From positions 188,777 through 252,776 of the forward strand of contig NW_005179151.1 in NCBI RefSeq assembly GCF_000350225.1: a stretch of 64,000 bases of DNA. Direction: 5' to 3'. Origin of the DNA: Chondrus crispus (Eukaryota > Rhodophyta > Florideophyceae > Gigartinales > Gigartinaceae). The notes below the pieces were generated by a model that had not been told where the DNA came from, searched no databases, and worked only from the letters and a program-made list of their open reading frames with translations. This document shows, piece after piece, positions 10,425-18,689 of this stretch. The number at the start of each line of letters is the position of its first letter. Within the stretch, counting starts at the first letter, position 1. The position numbers and the translations under genes are program-made.

Positions 10425-11086
10425 TGTAGTATAACACCCCCCAACGGAGAGGGGTGTATACTTAGCTCGGCGTAGACCCTGTACGGGGGCGTGAAGACGG
10501 GGAGAACACACAGCTAACGAGACAGGGAAGCGGGCCCTGGTAGCGTGGTAGAGCGGGACGGTCGGGGACGAGCGTACGCGCGGGCCGATCTACGACTCGA
10601 CGCCCCGGAGCAGCGCTGGGTAACCTACAAGCGCTGACGGGCGTAGGCGGATGTAGGCTCGCTCGCGTACGCGGTTGTCCTCTACCTGCTTTGTCCCGGT
10701 TAACGCGCGAGAAGGCGGATCGCGCGTGTTAGTTAAGCTGGAAGACGGACCTAGGCGGTAGGTCGTGGACAAGTCCGTGCTTGTCCACCTACTCCGCCGC
10801 CGGTCTCGCTCGCATTTAATGTATCCAATGCCTCTATCATAACACTACAGTACCGGTATGCTGTAGTAACGTACTGTAGCGCGGGTCGTCTCGCGCTGTA
10901 ATGCTGTCAGCCGTCGGGGCTGACAGCACACGTGTGAGACGCGTACTGTGCGTGCAGTGGTACGCCCCTCCTACACGTGTACGCGTGTGGTCGCGGGTCC
11001 CCCGTACATGTGGGGGCACACGTGTGCGCGTGTGTGGTTCGTATTTATCTGATCTAAATCTATTCACGAACCGCCGTTATGCCACA
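10425..11086 (-). repeat. Left terminal unit of element B (inverted)
   Basis: Reverse-orientation copy of the 660-bp unit. On the minus strand it starts TGTGGCATAACGGCGG and ends GTTATACTACA. It includes the GTGGACAAG...CTTGTCCAC stem (10766-10789), GTACTGTA-type repeats and CACGTGT motifs near 10965-11040. Confidence 0.85.
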
Positions 11087-11135
11087 CGTCTTCCTTCATC
11101 CCACCCCATCGGACGGGGTGGGATGAAGGAAGACG
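11087..11135. repeat. Perfect hairpin with 21-bp arms at the inner edge of the left unit
   Basis: Arm CGTCTTCCTTCATCCCACCCC, 7-nt loop, exact reverse complement. On the minus strand the purine-rich arm directly precedes the unit, so it takes the place that a polypurine tract would have in a retroelement. Confidence 0.85.
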
Positions 11136-12604
11136 CCAAGGGCGCCACACGGACCCCCCCCCGCGCAAGAGATGGAAAGGTGAGATCGGGATAGGACACC
11201 TCGCATCGACGACGGGCCGGGGGTCGGAGCACGCAAACCCGAAATGCTTTGAGGCATATGGAAAGTGCGGGTGGACCCCGAAGGATGGAAGGGACTTCCG
11301 CAGCGTCTCCGGAAGTACGGGGAAGTCCATTGCAGTGAGGCCGTGCTCAAAGGACGCCGATCTAAAACGCGACCGTCCTCTTCCTCGCGATGGCGGTATG
11401 TCGCCCAATCGTGGGGCGACACCGCAATGGCGTGAAGCCGCATAAGTGAGCAAGCGAATTTTTGCAAGGCCAAGCGGGTCTTTGAATACGCGTACGGTCG
11501 AGGGCCAACGAATAGCTCCTTCACTTCCGAGAACACGAAACGCCGCGGGCCGTCATGGAGACGACCGAACAAGTGTTCAGCCATACGGTCTACATACGAA
11601 ACCTCACCGATGCTGTACGCGAAGGACCTGTCCCCCGGGATCGCGTCGGGGAGTTGATACGGGACTCCCCCGCCTTCACTCGTCAACCTCTCGAGGACGA
11701 GGCCGGCCTCGTCCACGCGACCCGCCTCGTAGATGCGTCGAACACGCCTGAAGTCGGGACGCAAGGAGTCTCGGGATAGCAGTTCGGCAATCGTGATCCC
11801 CGCTGCGAACCGCACTCGCTCTACCGGTAACGATAGCGAGCGCTCCAGAGGAGCACCAAACCACCGCGTAGTGTCGTCGGCCAACTCCGCGCCGGCGTTG
11901 AGAATGCCCCGACACTTCTGTGGCAGGGCGCCGGGCTCTCGGCAGCACCCCCACGCCCCATAAGACCCACTGCGCGGCTCGTAAACCGCGTTAGCGCGCT
12001 CTGCATCGGGTGACCCCACAGAAGCGGACCCGTCGGGGACCGCTCGGGCGTCTTCTCCTCCCTTCTGTACCGCGCCCATCGAAGAGGCTGGACGGAATTC
12101 GTCCGATGACGCGGACCCGGAAGGTCCGCGCGACTTTTGGAAAGGCGGCAACGCGGGCGCCGCGGAAGGAAAGAACCCCTCTACGCGAAGGGGAAGGGTG
12201 ACGGAGACCCCAGTGGAGGCCGAGACGGGTACCGTACGCGGGGGCATGGAGGCCCCAGGGAGCGGAAGAAGTGCGATGGGTGCCACGGAGGAACCCCCAC
12301 ACGAAGGGGACAGCGGGGAGTCGACAGCGGGATGACCCGCGGGAAGAGGAGACATGAGGACCACGCGGAAACCCGCGTACGGGCGAGAAAGGTGAACAGC
12401 GTCCGCACCGATGTGCGGGAAGAAGCCGATGAAGGCGAAGGAAAGGGGTGCGTGGATGAAGACCGAGACGCAGACAGGGGAGAGGCGATCGCGAAGCACG
12501 GCGGAGACGTAAAGAGGGGAGGGTCGATCGGCGTACGGCGCCGAAGAGAACGCCGGATCAAAGGGGAACAGGGCTAAGGATCGGAAACCGACCCGGTCGG
12601 ACAT
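11096..12604 (-). CDS. Orphan protein of the inverted-unit element
   Basis: ATG at 12604 gives about 502 residues; the frame is open a few codons further upstream with a non-ATG start. It fills the element core, starting next to the right unit and ending next to the left unit. The N-terminal 200 residues are rich in Pro, Ser, Leu and Phe. The C-terminal part (about 210-430) has the mixed composition of a folded protein, with alternating charged and hydrophobic stretches such as TIAELLSRDSLRPDFRRVRR. I recognise no catalytic triad, zinc knuckle or DNA-binding motif. The same frame is preserved in copy A (3507-3990), which supports coding. It could be a gag-like or an accessory transposition protein; both are guesses. 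GC-rich DNA can keep long frames open by chance. Confidence 0.45.
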   Translation of the reverse strand: MSDRVGFRSLALFPFDPAFSSAPYADRPSPLYVSAVLRDRLSPVCVSVFIHAPLSFAFIGFFPHIGADAVHLSRPYAGFRVVLMSPLPAGHPAVDSPLSPSCGGSSVAPIALLPLPGASMPPRTVPVSASTGVSVTLPLRVEGFFPSAAPALPPFQKSRGPSGSASSDEFRPASSMGAVQKGGEDARAVPDGSASVGSPDAERANAVYEPRSGSYGAWGCCREPGALPQKCRGILNAGAELADDTTRWFGAPLERSLSLPVERVRFAAGITIAELLSRDSLRPDFRRVRRIYEAGRVDEAGLVLERLTSEGGGVPYQLPDAIPGDRSFAYSIGEVSYVDRMAEHLFGRLHDGPRRFVFSEVKELFVGPRPYAYSKTRLALQKFACSLMRLHAIAVSPHDWATYRHREEEDGRVLDRRPLSTASLQWTSPYFRRRCGSPFHPSGSTRTFHMPQSISGLRAPTPGPSSMRGVLSRSHLSISCAGGGPCGALGVFLHPTPSDGVG

Positions 12605-12624
12605 GGCTCTCTCACTCTTCAAGG

Positions 12625-12659
12625 GTGAACGCGGACGTTCACTCTTGAGGAGGGGGCCG
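12625..12659 (+). repeat. Unit/core junction motif with purine tract (element B)
   Basis: GTGAACGCGGACGTTCAC followed by TCTTGAGGAGGGGGCCG, directly before the right unit. Differs from the 7803 copy at only a few positions while neighbouring core DNA is much more diverged, so the motif is probably under selection or needed in cis. Confidence 0.8.
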
Positions 12660-13325
12660 TAGGGCCTAACGGCGGTTCACGATTAGATTTAGATAGAAGA
12701 TCAATATGAGCCGCACGCGCGCACACGTGTACCGCGCATGTACCCCACGTGTACAGGGGCGCGCGCACGCACGTGCACACGTGTACCACACGTGTGGGAA
12801 GCGCGCATACCCACGTGTACTATACGTGTACAACACGTGTACCGACAGTACGGGACGGCCCGTGCTGACTACAGTAGCACTACAGTACAGCCCGTACTGT
12901 ACTGTAATAAGATAGGATTACTTGGTATATTAGATACGCGAGCGGACCGGCGGCGGGGAGAGGGACAAGCACGAACTTGTCCACGACCTACCGCCTAGGT
13001 CCGTCTTCCAGCTTAACTAACTCGCGCGATCCGCCTTCGCCCGCGTCAACCGGGGCGAAGCGGGTAGGGGACAGCCGCGTACGCGAGCGAGCCTAGATCC
13101 GCCTCCGCCCGTCAGCGCTGGTACGTTACCCAGCGCTGCTCTGGGGCGTCGAGGCGTAGATCGGCCCGCGCGTACTCTCGTCCCCGACCGTCCCGCTCTA
13201 CCACACTACCAGGGCCCGCTTCCCTGTCTCGTTAGCTGTGTGTTCTCCCCGTCTTCTCGCCCCTCGTACGGGGCCTACGTCGAGCTAAGTATACACCCCT
13301 CTTCGTTGGGGGGTGTTATACTACA
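12660..13325 (+). repeat. Right terminal unit of element B
   Basis: Starts TAGGGCCTAACGGCGG (a diverged TG end) and ends GTTATACTACA. It holds an AGATTTAGAT stretch, a dense CACGTGT tract (12720-12845), a TACAGTAC...GTACTGTA cluster (about 12885-12905) and the GGACAAG...CTTGTCC stem (about 12962-12982). Confidence 0.85.
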
Positions 13326-13330
13326 GATAC

Positions 13331-14896
13331 CACGTCCCTATACAGGAGCGCATAAACAAGACCACTTCTGTTGCACCCGGAGTTATTTTGGGAGTCTGGC
13401 TGTTGCATCCCTCAGAGAGAAGCTGGATTTTGCGACGTCTGAAACCAACGCCTACTCTGCGCATCCAAGTTTTTTACGTGACGTGCCACCTGCTTTTCAA
13501 CTGCAACGCCTACCTTACCGGGCGCGATATCCATCCCAATGCCGACAGATGCAATGTGAGGCATGATGAAGTGGCGTATGGTGCGTGATTCAGGCACTCT
13601 CCCAAGAGTAGAATTGCTTGCGAAGACTGCTTCGGCGTCAAGTAAACGAACGATTGCTGCTTTTTCCGACAAATTGTCACCTTTATTCTGTGACGCAGAG
13701 ATGCAACTTCCCGAAATGAAGGCTAGAGGCAGTACAGAAAGCTTCATCTGTGCCCAGTATCATTTGGTTTGAGCTGGGCGAACTTTTCTTCCCAATGCAG
13801 TAGATCAAACTAGGTTCAGCCTTGCACCCGGTGATTCACAAACCAAGTGGCGACAATACAAACGTCCGTCCATGTACAGGTCCAATTCGTTCACACAGAC
13901 CGTCAAAAAGTAAGACGCTAGTCGGCATTCAAATTCGAAGGCCTCGTTCTCATCCTCTGTTACAGAAAGGCGCTTGCCTGAATTTCGAGCTAGTCGCCGC
14001 CCACAGAAGCCACAATAAAATGGTTATCTGTGGACCGCGTCATCACACCTTCAGATCGCATTCCTGTGAATCGAGCAGAATTTCGCGTGGGCCCCGAAAT
14101 TGCGAAGAGCCTCGATCATAAAGGCTCCAAGGGGGTTGTATTCGCAAGAAACGGCATGAAGTGTGCCCAGTGATTGCTGGTGATTGCGCACAGCCGTGTT
14201 GCTCGTGAGAGCCGCGTTTCAGTAGACAAAACGGCGACTCCATTTACACAAACGTAGCCGTGATTGGCGGGGGCTGTAATTATTAGGCAACCTAAAACTA
14301 TAGTATCTATCCTTGATTCTGACCCCCGTATTGCTTTCTGTAGTGCAGTGGACACACTCGCCAACGAGGGCGTAAATCTCGCTATGAGGGAAAGCGGTAT
14401 GTCCAGTCACCACCGGGGTGTTCGGGACCCTCTGTCCGTGGTAGCTCAGAAGTAACGCAAGAATCGCGGGTAGAGTCGCGGTCAGCGCGTGAAGGGGTAC
14501 TCGGGATCGAGTAACTAGAAAGAGTGGGTGTGGCGGTCGCGTCGCGGACCGCTATCGACAGCGTCGAAGAAGAACAAAACAAAGAGTCAGAAGAAAGAAG
14601 GAAGGAGAAGTGTAGCGTAGAAACGTAGAAAATAGGGAAAAAAGTAAAGGAAAACAAGAAAAAGGATGACGACGAAGGGTGCAGGTACCAGACTTAGCCA
14701 ACTAGATAGGAACCGTAGAGGATCCTACCAGAGATGCGGTCCGATCACCTGATGCCTCTTTACTGTAGCGCCTTCCGACACCCGACCTATATAGGCCGAG
14801 CGCCGTCGTCGGCGTCGGTTACTAAATGGGTAATTAATAATTAATTATCGTCATTAGAATTGCCACTTGGCATTAGACGCAAATTAGCGTAGAAAC
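13331..14896. other. Spacer, no gene recognised
   Basis: Right flank of element B. Several minus-strand frames of 60-110 codons (for example 13412-13747 and 14116-14364) could be pieces of one decayed gene. One frame near 13850-14040 reads YCGFCG, a possible zinc-binding pair, but no family could be assigned. A purine-rich tract lies at 14550-14670. Confidence 0.35.
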
Positions 14897-15195
14897 TTGT
14901 GGGCACCACGTATGTATACGTGTCGTACACGTGTCGTACACGTATCATATACGTGTCATACGATTGTCATACACGTGTGGCCACGTGCGGTACACGTGGG
15001 GTACCTTCCCAAGTGTGCGCGCACAGTACACGTGTGGTGCGCTTATCATACACGTGTGGTATCATCCAAAGTGTACGCGTACACTTTGGATGAGTACACG
15101 TGTCATAGACGGGAGCGCACACCATACACGTGTGGGCTCATCCAAAGTGTACGTGTACACTTTGGATGAGCACACGTGTGATACACGTGTCAAAG
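14897..15195. repeat. CACGTGT (G-box-like) array with two perfect palindromes
   Basis: A dozen or so copies of TACACGTGT and close variants at about 10-20-bp spacing. Two palindromes are embedded: CATCCAAAGTGTACG joined to its reverse complement (15063-15092), and a 16-bp arm pair around GT (15137-15170). The same motif type fills part of every terminal unit of the element family, so this is probably a piece of another unit whose ends I could not find. Confidence 0.7.
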
Positions 15196-15575
15196 GCGGG
15201 GAACGCGGCCCCGCAACGGCGGTGACCAGGGATAAAGGGCGCAGAGTCACTGCACTACACTTTCGATCTTTGATACGCATAGGCCGCCTTTGCTCTCGCT
15301 CGTGCCGAATTCCTTCTGAGTACACCCCAGTCTTGGTAGCAGCTGGCGCACGTAGGAGCAGAGAGGCAGATTTGCGGCTCGCTCAATATCTCGGTTTGAA
15401 TCCCAATTTCTGATCGTATTTTTGTGAATATTCAGTTGTCTATCATGAGCACTTCCAACCACTACACGTTCCAAATATTGATAGACTACAACTACAAGAC
15501 GTTGATAGTTCTTTTTCAATTCCTACAATGTTTCATTATGAAGAGATCCGTTAATGACATCAAAAAAGGTGTGTG
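15196..15575. other. Spacer, nothing recognised
   Basis: About 380 bp between the G-box-like array and the next unit; only short unsupported frames. Confidence 0.4.
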
Positions 15576-15580
15576 ATCCC

Positions 15581-16189
15581 AGTGGTATAACTATCCTCGT
15601 CCGACTCGGAAACGAGGGGGGTTAGAAGCAAGGGAGCGCGCGCCGCTTGATTACCACAGTACAAACGCAAACCGTACGGATGGACTTGAAAAGTAGAAAG
15701 CCACACGTGGCCGGTGACGCTCGGCCGGTTGGAGGTGCTATTACCGGACGGCCGGTCACAGGTTAGAAGCCCAAGCGCTAAGGGAAACCGAGAGCGGTGA
15801 TAGCTTCGAGCCGTAAAGGGAAGGGAGGCGAGTCTGCCTCCTCCTTACTGGGACGGGGCAGGTGCCCTCGATAATGACCCCTAAGTGGGGCGCCAGGACA
15901 AATGTCCCTCTACAGTAGTTGTTACGTACGGTATATCAGCTACTGTACACAATTCTTTGATTTGTGCCATTAACTACTACTTATTGACTAACCACCGTTC
16001 GGATACAACACGTGTAACCGGCGGGGTACTACCGTGCTCTGCACTAGCCTGTAGCTGTAAATACCACTCCTTACGTAAGGAGTGGTATTTACAGCTGCAA
16101 CCGTACGGTTGTGCGCACGCGTACACCCGAGCTCACTGTGAGGCAGAGCAGCGGCGGTGGTGCCGTCGCTTCCCTGCCATTATACTTCA
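15581..16189 (-). mobile_element. Single 609-bp unit with 5-bp TSD ATCCC
   Basis: Forward ends are AGTGGTATAACTATCC (first base diverged from T) and CATTATACTTCA, matching the family ends in reverse orientation. The flanks are ATCCC at 15576-15580 and ATCCC at 16190-16194. Internal stretches resemble the unit at 9639-10302 read on the other strand, for example the GGCTTCTA and CACCTGCCCCGTCCC regions. It contains a perfect 44-bp palindrome (16053-16096). No coding sequence. Confidence 0.8.
16053..16096. repeat. Perfect 44-bp palindrome, no loop
   Basis: AGCTGTAAATACCACTCC... with two exact 22-bp arms meeting at TTAC|GTAA. It lies inside the unit at 15581-16189. Confidence 0.9.
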
Positions 16190-16600
16190 ATCCCATCTTC
16201 CACCCTGGCCAGGTGTCGAATTCTCTCGGCCGTGGTTTGTAAAAATACGCTCATTTTGAAAAGAATATTGAAGGCGAGCGAAGGACTTGATGCATCGCCA
16301 AGGGGTGACAAGAGGGTCAGCCTGAACTAAAAGCCGTCTGTTTTGGAGGTCACAGATGGTAAGGGCATGAGAGCAACGCCGAGATCATACCCCAGATGCC
16401 CCAGAAATATCCTTCGTCCTGGAAATTTCGTGCTTAAAGTCCCTTTAATTACTCAATAGCTGGTTATTTTGGAGAACCATAGCGGTGGCACGCTTAGAAT
16501 TTGTTGGCTGGGAGGGTTGACCCAGGGCGGTTCAAAGGCGATCATTCTGCTTGTCGGTTTCGTCATATTGAATTTCACTTCCTTCGCCCGTCGCTTGCAA

Positions 16601-16630
16601 CAATGTAACCGTGTTAACACGGTTACATTG
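16601..16630. repeat. Perfect 30-bp palindrome, no loop
   Basis: Two exact 15-bp arms, CAATGTAACCGTGTT and its reverse complement, followed by the shorter palindromes GACAATTGTC and GTCAATTGAC. Confidence 0.9.
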
Positions 16631-18689
16631 ACAATTGTCAATTGACAACAGGAAAGTCAATTAGATCTCTTCATCACCACGAAAATGCAACATGTGACCC
16701 ATCTAAATGCAGAATGTTCTCCTACGAAAAAGAGTATAGATAGTCGTAAACTCTTAACTTTTTATTGAACCCCGCTGTTCCAATCGGCCCCTGATCAAAA
16801 CCTATGGCTTTTGTGTGTGAGTTTTGTGTGGAGGACACAGAAAGGTCTCCAGTCCTGGTTATAAGAGCTGAAGCGCACTGGGCTTTTAGATATTGGTTGT
16901 GTTACGTAATTGGTAACCAAATCGGGGTGTTGGATAATTTCCACGAGCGCCCGTATCACATTTTCGTGATATACACCTACTGGATGAATGATGCTTGACC
17001 ACCCAATCTTGCGCCGAGTCGAAATTGTGCCAATGCGACCGGCAATTCACGTATGTTTCGGGCGCGGTGAGAGTCTGCGGTCTCGACCGCATGTTTCTAT
17101 CCGCATGGGATGCTCGCACAGTTTAGTGCGGCGTAATGGGCCGTCGGTAGGTTCTGTAGAGCTGGATAGGACAAATCTGCAAGAGAACGAGGATAGACTG
17201 GGAGGACAAAGGGGGCCGGGTATGATCCTTGGGCTTGGCCGACTGAACGGAGATAGCGCAGACGCCTGCCATACAGCAACAACCACCGGCCGAAAGCGAG
17301 ACTGTATTACTAAAGCACTTCGTGCTCCTGTGCATACATTTCTCTTTCATCTAGTCCTCGATTGCTCTCTGACTTCCCACCCTCAGCGTCGCTGCTCATC
17401 TTACCAATTCATCACGGGTTCTGCTTTTTGCATACTCTTTTCTGAGTGTCGTATCCATTCAAGAATGTTTTACATACGCACTCCGTAAGAGAACGAGACC
17501 TTTGTAACGCTGCTTGCGCTTGCTTACTCCGAATGATCGCGGTATTGCTTGTTTCCCCACTCCGTGGGTACCGACCTCTCCTGCCGGGCGAAGGCAGATG
17601 ATAGTTGCGAATCCACTCTTTTGGGCAGTTTTAATCATTCTGGTAATCAGTTAGTAAGCATCTTCAGGGCCGGCCATGATGAGAATTATTAGGTTATAAT
17701 GTGTCATCTTGTTTCTTTAACACCATTTTCGAAGCCATTTCGGGAATTGCTATGGAAGATGCAGTGTTCAGACCGGGAAAAGAGAATTGGGCCGGGCACA
17801 AATACCCGGAAGTGCTGATGGCCTCTAACCCACAAGCTCAAGTGTTTCTATCTTAACAACTGCCTTCCAATCAAGATTCAACAGACGAAAATCACTCTGT
17901 TCACTTTTCTATCCCTGGGCCCAGCTAAAGTTATAGCTAGATCAGAAATCGGTACTGTGCGATCGGAGAGGAGACCGTTATGAGTAGGAGGCGACCACAA
18001 GAGCTTCCCAGAAAATTTCGCAAGAAGCATTACCGTCGCTTTGGTTCTGAGCAGTGCGTTGTTGACTCGGACAGCGATCGTTGTAAATCTACATTTCACT
18101 GGTATATAGTAGACCTCAAATGAAGTAAACTCATACTTGCGAAAAGACGACATGAATACGTAAAGAGGCTGGCTTTTCGTATAAACGTTGCTCACTGCAG
18201 CAAATAACTGCACAGAGCGTAGCAGGCGCGGCACAAACTTCACATTTCGTCCTCGCGAAGCGGGCAAAAATTATGTATAACCACGAACCGACAGGTGATG
18301 CCTGATGCCCATCACCGACATATCCCCAACTGTCCATTTGGAGGGGTGTTCCAAGTAATCATACCTCTGACATGTTGAAAAAAGATATATTTTACGCATG
18401 ATTATAACAGAAACGGCTGAATGTAATGGCAGGAACTGCCAGGCAATGCCGCACCGGTTCAAAATTCCAAAAAAACATAAAAAACACAAAATCTGCCACA
18501 GATTTCGTTCTCCTGAACCCCTACCCAGAGACAGTCTTTGAAAGAAACCTCCCAAAATCCCACCAAAAAGCCACTGACAAGTGGCTGACAACTCAACTGA
18601 ATTTTGCAGTGAGTACAATTGTTTATCATATTCAATGCGCTATTGTATCAAAATACTAGTGCTCAAGAAGACCGAGCCTTGCCTCACCT
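16631..18689. other. Spacer, nothing recognised
   Basis: AT-rich, with only short frames. No domain, tRNA or repeat family could be supported. Confidence 0.4.

Larger units (their letters stand above)
10425..13325. mobile_element. Complete inverted-unit element B (2.9 kb), 5-bp TSD GATAC
   Basis: Left and right ends are the same sequence in opposite orientation: TGTAGTATAACACCCCC at 10425 and its reverse complement ending at 13325. The terminal units (662 and 666 bp) are about 95 percent identical over the stretches compared by eye. The flanks are GATAC at 10420-10424 and GATAC at 13326-13330. The inner edges of the units do not match the outer flanks, so the units were not inserted separately; the 2.9-kb object moved as one. 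The core (11087-12659) carries a minus-strand ORF of about 500 residues. No recognisable transposase, integrase or reverse transcriptase is present, so it is probably mobilised by another element or uses an unknown protein. Confidence 0.85.

Noticed and set aside
13412..13747. Possible Harbinger fragment (KLSVLP resembles KVSVLP)
   Set aside because: Only a few residues agree and neither flank follows the transposase.
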